Notes: generated by a model not told the origin, from the sequence alone. Shown: positions 32,657-44,622, numbered from the stretch's first letter. The stretch: 64,000 bases of DNA from Plantago ovata (GCA_028274465.1 CM051457.1:70654496-70718495); one strand, 5' to 3'. Numbers and translations: made by a program.

Positions 32657-32998
32657 GTTTTTCTCGTGGAATTCCGCGTTTTAGGATTTCTTCCCCTTTT
32701 CGGACTCGGTTTCTGACTTCTAGTAGCCTTCTAACCTCCAGATTCGGCCCCTAGACTCCAAATCCCATCCGGAAACCTTCAGATACTCCAAATAGGCTTC
32801 TGGAACACCAATTCCTTGTCAACTTCAATATAATTGCCCGAAAATCTTCGAATTTCAACCAAAACCTGTAAAATAAAATCTAAAGGGAAACGTGACACTA
32901 TTCTAATAAAATGCATTATAATATAGCTAAATTAACATAGAGGATAGCTAAAATAGGTGAAAAAGACTCGAATGAAAGTGTAAAATACACATTCATCA

Positions 32999-33003
32999 CT
33001 TGC
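32999..33003. repeat. Target-site duplication of element E, right copy
   Basis: CTTGC, identical to 16804-16808. Confidence 0.93.
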
Positions 33004-36000
33004 TGAATTCAACGCAGATTCTGCTTGCGTTTTAGAACTTTGCTCTCTTTCAGCAAGTGGTTCTATGGGCAGTGACTCATCAACAGAAGGAGGGGTTTGG
33101 TTTCTTTTTCTGGTACTCTTCTTTTCCCCCTTAGACATGGATTGCAACATCGGAGTGATGTGCAGAGAATAAAACTCATTGCAATTTTCAGCAAGAGTGC
33201 TTAAACTGTTATACTTCATGATTATTTGTTGCTGGTCAGAAGTCATTTTTTACAACTCTTTTTGAATGCTCATCACGTTCTCTTCATGTCTTTTCTCTGT
33301 TGCGGCCTTCTCATCCATGAAAGTCTGAGCCTTTACGAGAGCGGTCTTTGCTAGCTTTAGAGCTTGACTTACATCTTCTTCATAGCTTTTGTGATAAAGA
33401 CTGATGTCTTTCTGAGCTATGGTCAAAGTAGTAGTGCGTCTCAGCACTGTAGCCAATATCTTTCCAAAGTCAAGTGGGCTCTCAGCAAGTAATGCCTCAT
33501 CTTCAGCTTTGCAGGCATTATGGACTTCCTTTAGTGCTAAAATTCTAGGAGTAAACTCCTCAACTCTTGGGAACGGCACTAAATGTGGTGTCAAGGAATG
33601 AACCTTGAGTTCGGAAGCAAACTGATCATCACGCGTCAGCAATTCTGCTCTTAGACCATCGTCTAAATCATTGATGTAATCAGGAGGAGGAATCTGAACA
33701 ACTTTTGGGTCTCGCTTGGATTGTTCATCCTCATTTTCTGACAAGTAGTCATCATCCTCAGATTCATCAAGTTGAGCAACTTTAGAACCTTTATCAGTAG
33801 CTTCACTTCCTTTTTGTTGAGTGGTTGCTGATGGCAACGCTTCAGACTCAACAACTGGAGTTTCACCAGTAGTTAGTTTTAATTGAGTAGTTGCTGAAGG
33901 CACGTTTGAGACTCAATAACTGGAGTTTCGCCAGTAGTTAGTTTTAATTGAGTTTGAGACTCAAGTACTGGAGTTTCGCCAGTAGTAAATGGAAGGGAGG
34001 GGACTTCCGTTGATCTTACTCCTGAAGATTGACCAATTTCTAGATCCTGCGTATGCCTTGCATGGATCAAGAGACTGTTCTTGAGAGCGCGTTGGTAATC
34101 TTCATCTTGTTCTTCATCATCCTCAAGGTTTTCTTCAGTAACCTTGGCATCAGAAACTGGACTTTTGCCATTTTTCAAGGCAGCCCTTTTTTTGGCATAT
34201 TTTTCTTCAGTATCAGCACCTTGCACAGGTGCTTGATTTTCAGCAGCAGCAGGAGGAGGTTGAGGTTCTTGCTGAGGTTGTTGTTGTTCAGCTTGCTGAT
34301 TTTCAGGTTGAGTATTTTCAGCAACTGTCAACTTCAATCCTCCAGCATCAGGACTTGGACCTTGATTGTCATCATCATCGTCTTTCTTGTCCTTGGAATC
34401 TTTCCCTTCATCATCACTGGGATCAGTGGGAATGTTCTCATCTTCTTCTTCTTCATCATCGTCTGTCAGAATAACTAGCTCAACGTGCTTATACAAAGCA
34501 ACACTTGTCACTTCCTCTTCCTCATTGATTTTGTGGGGATCAACCACCACAGGTACAAATGAACCTTTGAGCATCACAGCTTGTTCAGCTGGAGAGGCAC
34601 TCTTGAATTTTGCCTTCATATTCTCTCTGATTTGAGCAATCAAATTCGAGCTCATTTGCTGAGAATATGACATGTCTTCAGGAAGTATGGAGTGGACAAA
34701 CGTCTCGAGCTTCAGCAGAGAAGATCTCTTTTTCTCGTTTGAAAGATGAAGATGGAGATCAGAAAAATCCATTCGCCTGTACCTTTGCCAGTTGCTGACG
34801 GACTTAGCAACTCTTGACAAAGTTGTTCTTTTGAAGTTCAAGTACAGTTCCTCAGAACTTACTTGATGATCTTCAGTGATGAGTACCACTTCAGTGGTCT
34901 CCTTTTGAACCTGAAAAAGAACGTTATTTAGATCAGGAATGGTTTGGAGAATTATTTTAGAGTTCATATCTGAAACATGATTTACCTGTTGAGAGTCAGC
35001 AAGCTCATGTAGTACAATTTCCATTCCATGAGGAGCTTGAGTAGCATCCTCCATTTGTTCATCCTGAAATAAATTAGAGTTAGACACAAGTACTAAGCTG
35101 TCAAACTTAGTTTTAATACCAAAATTATTAGCTACCTACTGAGCAGGGAGTGTTGGTTCTGGTGCAGAGGCTTCAGCAACCATCTGACTTGCATCTTGAG
35201 AAGTCTGTAGAGATAATATAATATTAGCAAAGAACAATTTTCAGAAATTGAAGTTTTACTGATGGTTGAATTAACTACCTGCTGAAGAAGGACAGGTTGT
35301 GGCTCAGTCCTTTCAGCATTAACAGTTTCTTCAGCTTCTTGGACTATTTCTTCAGCAGACTTCTGGTTTGCTCTATTTGAGAAGTTGTGCGGTTTCAGCA
35401 ATCTCCCTTGTCTCTGAAATGACAAGTTGAGCAGAAGCATCTTGACCCTTGAGCTCATTGCTTGTCATGAAGGCATCAATAGATTTGTTGGATGATTCTT
35501 CAATCTCCAACTCCATTTGTTTGCTTATTTCTTCCAGTACAAGCTGGACTTTTTCGATTGATGTCTTGGGTGAACTTGGGCCAGTATTCTCAGCATCACG
35601 AGATGCGTCATTGAATAATGCTTCTTGTGTTTCAGCAACTTCTTGAACCGGAACCATTGCTGTCTCAGCAACTGGTCCTTCAGCAAGTGGGGGTTTCAGC
35701 AACTTGATGAGTTGCTTGTTCAGCAACCATCTTTTCAGCAGCATCAGCAAGTGCCGCTCTTTGCAGATCAGTAGCAATGTCACTTGCTGGTCTCAAAGTT
35801 GGATCATCTAAATTATCTACAATGTAGATATCTGGGACTTGGGCAGGAATTTCATTTCCACTGCCTTGTGGTCTATTCTCAGTAGAGGTATCAACATTAA
35901 GTTGATTGTTGAAGGCTTCCGCAAAAACTTCAACATTGCTGACATAGGTTTCAGTGATCACCTCAGCAACATCTACTGGCAAATGCGTTTCAGCATTTGT

Positions 36001-37335
36001 CTGGGAATTGTCTGAGAGATCTTGGACAGCAGGGACTGACTTGCGGCCAGTGTTTTCTTTCTTTTGTTGCTGGTCCGTTTCCTCTTAGGTACGGGGTTTG
36101 CTGATGACGCTGCAGTCTGAGTGTCATCATCAGCTTCCTCTTTTTCTTGTTAGATTTCTCCAGTTTCCCAGAGTCCTCTATAGTTGCATTTTCAGCAACG
36201 GCTCTTGTACACGTACCTTGTTGATTTTCTACAGCAGTTTCATTTGTGTTACCACCACCAACAACAGTTTCATCTCTAAGTTGCTGAGTGGTAACATCTG
36301 CAGCTGTTGTATACCTTTCTTGCTGGCTTGTGCTGACAACATTTGCAGTTGTTGTCTTCTTAGTTTTCTTCCAGCAGTCTTAGGTACATTCTGCTTGTAG
36401 AAAGATCTTCCCACATTGCACACACTTTTTGATTGGCAATGGGTTTCTTAGCTGAATCCTGAAATGTTCAAGGATGTAGCATATCTTGATTCCATACATA
36501 ACTGGAAAGGAAGGTGAGACCTTGTTGTCTTCTACCTTTACCTTAAACTTAGTAACACAATCAACAAGCCTGTTGAAAATGTACTTAGCCCAGTTAAGTT
36601 CCGTTTTATTTTCATGGATATGCATCAGCAATGGCCATCTTCTCAGGCCTACTTGGTCAATTCCTCCAACTTGGGAGTCAAGAACTTTTATTAGTAGCAG
36701 AGCTACTAGACCAAGTGAAGGCAGAGATGCTTTCTCTTAACGTGCTTTGTCCAAGTCACGGGAGCAATCTCGCCTTTCTTCATTTTCTCATTTCTGACGT
36801 CACTGTAGAAAGCTTCAATTTCTTCGTCAGTGGCAGTGACGTCATCTTCAGTTCCAGTGGTTGGAATCTGAAAAATCTCCGCTAAATCAGTCCATTTCAG
36901 GACGATTTGCGTGTTCTGAACTGTAGTAAAGATCACTTTTTCAGTGACTCCTTTACTATCAGTAAGGGACTGGATTTCTGCATTGTTGTAGAATCCATTG
37001 TATCAATCATGCTCACTTGCTTAGTGCGAGCAGAGATAAAGTTCATGAGGCCTTGCTGCTTGATAACTCAAGCGCCTCTTCATTTTCGTCATCGAGTTCT
37101 TGTTCATAAAAGTACCTAATGTACTTTTCTTTTGCAAACCTCCCCATTGCATCAACATCTCACACTTTGCAGTGTCAAGATATGACGGAGGCATAGGTTT
37201 TTTGTGATATCGGTCGTTTTTCAACACAACTTTCGTTGTGTTTGTGGCCGGAGTAGTCACCGGAGCAGTGCGTGTTTCAGCACTGTCAACCTTTGATGAC
37301 TTTGAGGACTTAGAAGACTGTCTCTTGGGAGCCAT
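33004..37335 (-). pseudogene. Extra gene of element B, N-terminal and middle part, many frame breaks
   Basis: Begins at the ATG at 37335 (MAPKRQSSKSSKSSKVD) and follows the same order as the copy at 10759-5430: plant-transposon-like domain, basic clusters, VAE-rich region, acidic tract, 22-residue repeats (here with an internal deletion), coiled coil. It is cut at 33004 by element E and continues at 16803. It has many one-base indels (for example near 37130, 36720, 36420, 36050 and 35690) and a TAG as the last codon of mini-exon 2. Intron borders match element A: introns 35278-35205, 35135-35064 and 34985-34911, with mini-exons of 69 and 78 bp. At the junction where A is frame-shifted, B keeps the intact codon (GVTEKVIF). 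Confidence 0.78.
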
Positions 37336-37470
37336 TTCTTTTATAGAGCAAGAAAATGTGTACGAAAAGAGATAGTTTGCTTTTTGACCGGAGGTACAGT
37401 AGATTCAGGCTAAAATTTGCAGAGAAAGGAAATGTGAGTTAAAGAATTTTGTCATTTCTCTAACTCCTTC

Positions 37471-37519
37471 TTTATATAGTGTCTCTGGTGTGTGAGAAAC
37501 TCAATCGATTTGAGCTCTC
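37471..37519 (-). promoter_or_regulatory. Internal promoter of the extra gene, element B
   Basis: TATATAAA on the minus strand (37478-37471) about 140 bp upstream of the ATG, with the same 26-bp ATCGAT-centred palindrome (37494-37519) next to it as in element A. Confidence 0.6.
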
Positions 37520-37863
37520 AGCAAGGGTAAAACAGAGAAACACTGGAGTTAGTGGAGCCTTTGCATTAAATGCGTAGTGGCCCACTAACTAAAACCGTCA
37601 GAGCACTCTCTCTCTTTGTTTGTTAGCCGTTAGATTAGTAACTCCTTTTAATCAATGGCCACGATTGAATTTCATGTCATGATTATTCGAGTTTATCTGT
37701 GCCCGATTAACGTCACAAATTGATTTTACCGAGTTTTAAGGGATAGATTGCTTGCTGAAATAGACAAGAATCTTTTCAGCGAGTTTGAATTATCACCTAG
37801 ATACTTGCTGAAAGTTCCCCCTTACTTAGATATCTCATATTTTCTTAAGTTTAAAAGATATTT

Positions 37864-38213
37864 CTGATTTCCCGTATCAGTAAATTCTTTGTACTTGAGA
37901 TATCCTTTGGTAAAATCTGAGAGATGAGCTTTGCTCTTTTCTGAGTTCCCGTCTCAGAAAATTCCTTTGATACTTGAATACCTGTTTCAGTATCTTTGAT
38001 TGTCTGAGTGCCTGTCTCAGCAATCCTTAAGTCTTTCTCTTACTGAGTCCTGTCTCAGCAAGTGATCAAGTTTCCTAACAAATACCCGTTTTGAAGGAAT
38101 TACTTGCTGAATGCCTGTTTCAGCAACATGTAGTGACTTATCATTTCTTAGAAGAAATCAGTGACTGAGTCTTTTAACAGGAATACTTTGGCTTGCTGAA
38201 TACCTGTTTCAGC
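37864..38213 (-). repeat. Palindromic repeat array, element B
   Basis: The counterpart of 11204-11558. Clear units include CTGATTTCCCGTATCAG (37864-37880), CTGAGTTCCCGTCTCAG (37941-37957), CTGAATGCCTGTTTCAG (near 38108) and CTGAATACCTGTTTCAG (near 38197). Unit 2 is a perfect palindrome in its arms here but decayed in element A. Confidence 0.8.
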
Positions 38214-38232
38214 ATTCTGCCAAGTGTATCCT

Positions 38233-39774
38233 TTATTGAGGTAGTTCAATCAATCCAAGGTTATACCTTAGCATTGCGAACCTATTATCGGTAGGGGCTT
38301 GGTAAAGATGTCAGCAAGCTGATCATCAGTGCCTACTTTCACAACCTCATATACCTTTTTCCACATGATCTCTAATGAAATGATGTCTAATATCAATGTG
38401 CTTAGTCCTAGAGTGAAACTTAGGATTTTGCGTATTGCAATAGCACTTGTATTATCACAAAAGATTGGTGTTTTCTTTGCAGAAATACCATAATCTCTTA
38501 ATTGTTGCTGAATCCATAGGATTTGAGCTGTGCAACAACCAGCTGCAATGTATTCAGATTCAGTAGATGAATTGGCAACACACGTTTGCTTCTTGCTGAA
38601 CCATGATATTAATCTAGTACCCAAAACTGACAAGTTCCAGAGGTACTTTTTCTATCAAGAGTTGATCCTCCATGATCAGCATCAGAATAACCAACCAATT
38701 CAAGTCCAGAATCTTTAGGATACCATAATCCAACATTGACTGTACCTTTAACATATTTCAGTATCTTGATTGCCTTTTTGTAGTGTGATTCTCTTGGATC
38801 AGATTGGAATCTTGCACACACACAAACAGCATACTGAATGTCAGGTCTACTTGCTGTTAAATACAACAAGGAACCAATGAGCTTCCTATACTTGTGTTCT
38901 TCAACACTTTTGTCCTCTTTAGTATAGCCCAATTTGGTACCAACACTCATAGGGATCTTTTCAGGTTTCTCATCCTCTTTGATCCTAAACTTTATGAGCA
39001 TTTCTTTCGCATACTTTGCTTGATTTATGAATATTCCATCTTTGAGTTGCTTGACTTGCAATCCTAGGAAATAATTCAATTTTCCCATCATACTCATTTC
39101 AAACTTATTTGTCATGAGTTTGGCAAAATCATCACAAAGTTGCTTGTCCTTAGATCCAAAATTATGTCATCCACATAAATTGAACTAAGAGTATTTTACC
39201 ATCATGGTTCATGGTAAATAAGGTTTTGTCAACTTCACCTTTCTTGAAACCATTTTCCAGCAAGAACTTAGCCAAGGTATCATACCATGCTCTTGGTGCT
39301 TGCTTTAGACCATATACAGCTTTCTGAAGCTTGTATACCATCTTGATTTCTGAGGGAAGTTCAAAGCCAGGGGTTGTTCTAGGTAGACTTCTTCAGCAAG
39401 TTCACCATTTAAGAATGCACTTTAACATCCATTTGGTAAACAATGAAGTCATTGTGAGCAGCAAAGGCCAAGAAAAGCCTAATTGCATCCAATCTTGCAA
39501 CTGGTGCATAAGACTCATCATAGTCCCAATCCTTCAGTCTGACAGTAACCTTGAGCAACTAAGCGTGCTTTATTCTTGTTACTTCACCAGACTCGCTCAG
39601 CTTGTTTCTGAACACCCACTTTGTACCAATAGCTTTCTTGTCTTCAGCAAGTGGCACAAGTTTCCAGACTTTTTTTCTTTCAAATTGATCCAGTTCTTCT
39701 TGCATTGTTGCCTTTATCCATTCAGAATGCTTTAAACGCTTCTTCTATGGTTTTAGGTTCATTTCTGACAACAA
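38233..39774 (-). pseudogene. pol: Copia pol of element B: RT and RNase H, truncated at the gap
   Basis: Homologous to 11579-13200. RNase H motifs (SKKQTCVANSSTESEYIAAG) and the RT C-terminal half are readable, including MTNKFEMSMMGKLNYFLGLQ. The codon mutated to TAG in element A is TAC here. One-base deletions are very frequent from about 39130 to the gap (for example at 39163, 39180, 39373 and 39421), so frames break every 50-150 bp. Confidence 0.85.
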
Positions 39775-39874
39775 NNNNNNNNNNNNNNNNNNNNNNNNNN
39801 NNNNNNNNNNNNNNNNNNNNNNNNNNNNNNNNNNNNNNNNNNNNNNNNNNNNNNNNNNNNNNNNNNNNNNNNNN
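39775..39874. other. Assembly gap, 100 N
   Basis: Exactly 100 N, the conventional size for a gap of unknown length. Copia element B ends on its left on the minus strand and element C starts on its right on the plus strand. Confidence 0.98.
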
Positions 39875-42671
39875 GTAAGTTCGAAGAACTTTACTTGAGC
39901 TTCAAGAGGACACTTGTCAAGAGTTGCTAAGTCCGTCAGCAACTGGCAAAGATATAGGAGAATGGACTTCTCAGATCTTCACCTTCATCTCTCAAATGAG
40001 AAAAAGAGATCTTCATGCCTGAAGCTCGAAACATTTGTCCACTCCATCCTTCCTGACGAAATGACATATTCTCAGCAAATGAGTTCAAATCTGATTGCTC
40101 AAATCAGAGAGAATATGAAGGCCAAATTTAAGAGTGCCTCTCCAGCTGAACAAGCTGTGTGATGCTCAAAGGCTCATTTGTTCCTGTGGTGGCTGATCCC
40201 CACAAACTAACTGAGGAAGAGGAAGTGACAAGTGTTGCTTTGTATAAGCACGTTGAGCTAGTCATTTTGACTGATGATGAAGAAGAAGAAGAAGATGAGA
40301 ACATTCCCACTGATCCCAGTGATGATGAAGGGAAAGATTCTAAGGACAAAAAGGATGACGATGATGACAATCAAGGTCCAAGTCCTGGTGCTGGTGGATT
40401 AAAGTTAACAGTTGCTGAAACTAATCCCTCTGACAATCAGCAAACTGATCAACAACCATCTCAGCAAGAATCTCAACCTCCTCCTGCTGCTGCTGAAAAT
40501 CAAGCACCTGTACAAGGTGCTGATACTGAAGAAGAATACGCCAGAAAAAGGGCTGCCTTGAAAAATGGCAAGAGTCCAGTTTCTGATGCCAAGGTTACTG
40601 AAGAAAACCTTGAAGATGAGGATGAAGAAGATGAAGATTACCAACGAGCTCTACAAAATAGTCTCGTGATCCATGCAAGGCATACGCAGGATCTGGAAAT
40701 TGGTGAATCTTCAAGACCAAAATCGAAGGAAGTTCCATCCCTTCCACCTACTACTGGCGCAACTCCAGTTATTGAGTCTCAAACGTTGCCTTCAGCAACT
40801 ACTCAATTAAAACTAACTACTGGCGAAACTCCAGTAATTGAGCCCCAAACTCAATTGAAACAACTATCTACTGGTGAAACTCCAGTCGTTGAGTCTGAAG
40901 TGTTGCCATCAGCAACCACTCAACAAAAAGGAAGTGAAGCTACTGACAAAGGCTCCAAAGTCGCTCAACTTGATGAATCTGAGGATGATGACGACTTGTC
41001 AGAAAATGATGATGATCAATCCAAAAGAGACCCAAAAGTCGTTCAGATTCCTCCTCCTGATTACATCGATGATTTAGACGATGGACTAAGAGCCGAATTG
41101 CTGACGCGTGATGATCAGTTTGCTTCTGAAATTAAGGTTCATTCCTTAACACCGCATTTAGTGCCGTTCCCAAGAGTTGAGGAGTTTACTCCCAGAATTC
41201 TAGCACTAAAGCAAGTCCATGATGCCTGCAAAGCTGAAGATGAGGCATTGCTTGCTGAGAGCCCACTTGACATTGGAAAGATATTGGCTACAGTGCTGAG
41301 ACGCACTACAACTTTGACAATAGCTCAGAGAGACATAAGTCTTTATCACAAGAGCTATGAAGAAGATGTAAGTCAGGCGCTCAGACTTGCAAAGACGGCT
41401 CTCGTCAAAGCTCAGAATATTATGGATGAGAAGGCCGCAACAGAGAAAAGACATGAAGAGAACATGATGAATATTCAAAAGAGTTAGCAACAATGAACTC
41501 TGACCAACAAGAAATCATCATGAAGTATAACAGCCTCAACACTCTTGCTGAAAATTGCAATGAGTTTTATTCTCTGCACATCACTCCGATGTTGCAATCC
41601 ATGTCTAGGGGGGAAAAGAAGACTAGAAAAAGCAATCAAACCCCTCCTACTCCTGCTGCTGATGCGCCACTTCCACTAGAACCTCTTGCTGAAAGAGAGC
41701 AAAGTTCTAAAAGACAAGCAGAAACTGAGTTAAATTCAGCAAGTACCAAAAAGAGAAAAACCGCTGCTGAAACTCAAGATTTCTGTCACAATGAAAGTCA
41801 TCACAATCTGAATGAAGATGATGAAGAAGATGATGACAATCAAACAATAGCTCAAGCCATAAGAGCTAGACCCTTAACAGCCATAACTCCGTCTGGCCAC
41901 TCAAGGCATTTTTCGTCTGACTCTTCAGCAAGAGATCAAGACAATGCTAAAACAAGAAGAAGAAGGCAAAGACAGGAAGAGAAAAGGCTGGCCAGCATTG
42001 CTATTGGCTCCGGCATTGAATATACTAAGACCAGCAATGAGGAAACCACTCAGAATGTAATAAGAAACATTCATGGTGGCTGGATTTTAAAGCTGGAAGA
42101 CTTGCTGGTGAATGAGTTCTTTCCTACAACCATTTTGAATCAGATGTTCAAATGGATTGAACTCAAGGTCCAAAGAAAGCAAAGGGAAGAATCCCTCCCA
42201 AGAAATATTGCTGGGAAATGGTTGAATCTAGAGGTCTATGTAAGAAGAGTTGCCATTGGTAAGACATACAAGCAAGAACCAAATATAATCAAACCACCTG
42301 GCATCGCTTTCTATGCTGACCCGGTAACAAAGAAACCTAAGAAGAAACTTGGATTGATTCCTTATAAGTACTTCTATCTGACTGCTCAGGATCAAGAAGA
42401 AGATCTTCTCTGGTTAAGAAAGATTCATCCGAGAAACATTTCAGATACACAGCTTCTCCATGCCAGCAATTGGGGCATGCATTTGTGGGTAGTTAACTAC
42501 ATGAAAATGAATGCTGAAAAGCATCATCATACTGCCTGCAAAAATGCAAGAATTCTTCAACTACAAGTCCGTAGGCTTCTGGAAAACTACGAGAAGGATT
42601 GTGTTGAATTCACTGCTCTTGCTGAGAAGAGTGTAAGAGAGATTCTAAGAAAATCCTCTGAAAGAGTTTAA
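39875..42671 (+). pseudogene. Extra gene of element C, C-terminal two-thirds of exon 4, frame-shifted
   Basis: The sequence begins where exon 4 of the family gene reads QVSSEELYLNFKRT. Frame breaks lie at about 39881-39913 (lost bases beside the gap), 40158 (extra TG) and near 41475 (lost A). Readable parts are the SNWQRYRRMDFSDLHLHLSN segment, the acidic tract, the 22-residue repeats (third unit variant), the coiled coil, KKRKTAAETQ, the Arg-rich cluster and the C-terminal domain to the stop at 42671. The C-terminal domain (from 42050) is open and close to the other three copies, which suggests past constraint on this part. Confidence 0.82.
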
Positions 42672-42934
42672 GCCCCTGCAATAGTTTCTTGTTAAAGTTT
42701 TTGTTTGCTGATTCTCTGTTATCTATGCTTTCTTGTAAACTTCTGAATGATAACTTTCAGCAATGAATTCTTTTTTGACTCTTATTGGTTTTTGATTATG
42801 CAACTTACTTATGCTTACTGTTTATTATTTCAAGTATGCTTGCATTAATCATCTGATTTATTCAACATCAGAAACCTCTAAAAGGGTAACAATTAATTTA
42901 GCCATGGATTGCTAACATCAAAAAGGAGGAAATT
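42672..42934 (+). other. 3' UTR and polypurine tract of element C
   Basis: AT-rich non-coding stretch ending in AAAAAGGAGGAAATT, the polypurine tract, with one G-to-A change against the other copies. Confidence 0.75.
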
Positions 42935-44622
42935 TGTTAGGAAACTTGTAATTTTGATGAGCAATTAACCATGCTAAATTAAGAACAGTCCAGTAACTAG
43001 TACTCTTAAGGTCCATTGGAATTTAGAATTTTAAGGACATTGTAAAAGAGGAACGTTTGCTGTTGACTTAGATAGGTGTTAGATAAGTTATTTCTTTTGT
43101 GGATGACGTACTTTAATTTCTGTGAAGAAATTAATCTATTGACACATTTGCGTATGATGTATTTTATTTTCTGAAAAGAAAATATCTTATTGATGCTTAG
43201 CTTTGATGTAACTTATTTTCTGAAAAGAAAATGACCTATTGAAGCATTTGCTGAAGATGTATTTTGTTTATTACAAACAAATTATTGAAGCAAATAAGAA
43301 ACCGGTCAGAATCTTGAAGACTTTTGAAGATCTGAAGACTTGAAGACTTGAAGACATGAAGACTTGAAGATTGCTGAAGACTGGTAAGGCACGTGTTGCT
43401 CAGAAAGTGAAATTTTCAGCAACAGCATTGCATAAGTGAAAATCTGAAAGACAGAGTAGGTTGTGCTTGCTGAAACTGAGAATGAACACTTGCTGATGAA
43501 CATATGTGACCTCTTGCTGAATGTACGTGATTTTGCGCTCCAATGTTACTGTTTGAATTCTATTCAAATGTGCATTTAATGCAAAGCTTACACGCGAAAG
43601 ACACGAAGACTTGAAGACAAACAAAGGTTGCTGCTGAAAGTACAAAAGCAAGATAGTGACATGTTAAGGAACAAAAGCCTTAGGATTTGAAATTCAAACG
43701 GCTCCTTACTTGCACTATAAATAGAGGTCATCCGGCAAAGAGTTGAAGAGTGTCAACAACGTGATCAAACTCTCACTTGTGCTTAAAATTCACAAACGTT
43801 CAAACACTCTTACTGCCATTGATCCATTCCAAGACTTAAAGCTTGAAAAAGCTACTTGTGAAGAAGTAGAACAAACTCGGCTAAGAAATTAGTTAAGTGT
43901 TCTTTCTTTCGAACAAGAACAAGTCTTGACACCAGAAACAATCAAACTTGTTTACTGCAAAGTATTCCAAGTTGTGTTTCTTAGATTACTTGTTGTAACT
44001 GAATAAGTTATAATTACGTTATCTCACCCCAAAACTCTCTAACTGAAAATACGCCCTTTCAGGCGTGATATTCAGGGGGAACTTAATCGAGCAAGCTTTT
44101 GCTGATTAAAAGTACCAAGTTTGGTGGAGAACAAGGTTGAGTTCTCTAGTTTAGGTTGGAGACAGAGCAAGTGTGCTTTGGTTTCTGTTGAATCGCTTTA
44201 GATAGGAGATTGTAAGGAACCTCGATCATATCTTAGTGGATTCAGTCCTTGAAAGGACAAAGTGGATTAGTTGGGAGATTACGCCACTCTCAGATACCAC
44301 TCTAAAAGCGTTTGTGTGATTTACTTACTGCATTTAGCTTTCAGCAAATTATATCTGTTTGTACACTCACTCACATCACTTGCTGAAACACTTTACTTGC
44401 TGAAAAAGCACTTATCGTTTCAAAGACTTCCGCTCTCTGATTTAAAGTATCAGCAAACCAAGCTACTGTAAAGTAACTTACGCTTGCTGAGAAAGTTAAG
44501 TATCAGCAACCTCATTACTGAAAAGTAATAAGTACTTGCTGAGAAAGTTTTAAACGATAAAAGTTTGAAAAGACTATTCACCCCTCCCTCTAGTCTTTTC
44601 TTGTTGTTTAAAGGGACCAACA
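42935..44622 (+). repeat. 3' LTR of copia element C, complete
   Basis: 1,688 bp from TGTTAGG to CCAACA. By hand count it has 14 exact TTGCTGA/TCAGCAA heptamers against about 0.2 expected for random sequence of this length. Inverted repeats of the type AGTTAC/GTAACT and TTACT/AGTAA lie in its last 170 bp. Confidence 0.93.
43716..43723 (+). promoter_or_regulatory. LTR TATA box, element C
   Basis: TATAAATA in the same conserved context as the other three LTRs. Confidence 0.7.

Larger units (their letters stand above)
16809..32998 (-). mobile_element. Athila-like Ty3/gypsy element E, non-autonomous, split by element D
   Basis: LTRs at 16809-18105 and 31604-32998 flank an internal region that is about 5.5 kb without the nested element D. 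The minus-strand order is 5' LTR, Asp-tRNA-type primer site, gag, protease-like region, a conserved GGGAGGCAACCCGGG motif, a GC-rich block, an intron-bearing leader, the env-position ORF, a long 3' non-coding region with a purine-rich tract, a polypurine tract and the 3' LTR. No reverse transcriptase, RNase H or integrase sequence is present between protease and ORF2. The layout and the Asp-tRNA primer site are those of the Athila lineage. The 5-bp duplication CTTGC confirms integration into element B. Confidence 0.85.
31604..32998 (-). repeat. 5' LTR of element E
   Basis: 1,395 bp, about 100 bp longer than the 3' LTR. The difference comes from an 88-bp tandem duplication (50 bp repeated at 31662-31711 and 31750-31799) and one extra GC-rich palindrome unit. 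TATATATA lies at 32561-32554 on the minus strand. Confidence 0.93.
13969..39774 (-). mobile_element. Copia element B, inserted into pol of element A and itself split by element E
   Basis: Minus-strand parts: pol (39774-38233, cut by the assembly gap), palindrome-array spacer, extra gene (37335-33004, continued at 16803-15879), 3' UTR, polypurine tract and 3' LTR (15610-13969). Element E occupies 16809-32998, flanked by CTTGC duplications. The left LTR terminus abuts the integrase-coding sequence of element A. The 5' end lies in or beyond the gap, so the target-site duplication of B cannot be verified. Confidence 0.85.
39875..44622 (+). mobile_element. Copia element C, 3' part
   Basis: Plus-strand 3' half of the same copia family: extra gene from within its fourth exon (39875-42671), 3' UTR, polypurine tract and a complete 3' LTR (42935-44622). 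The LTR terminus CCAACA joins satellite sequence directly, so this element was inserted into the satellite array. Confidence 0.88.

Noticed and set aside
40250..40372. Acidic Asp/Glu-rich ORF as an independent host gene
   Set aside because: It is the acidic tract of the copia extra protein and aligns with the same region of elements A and B.
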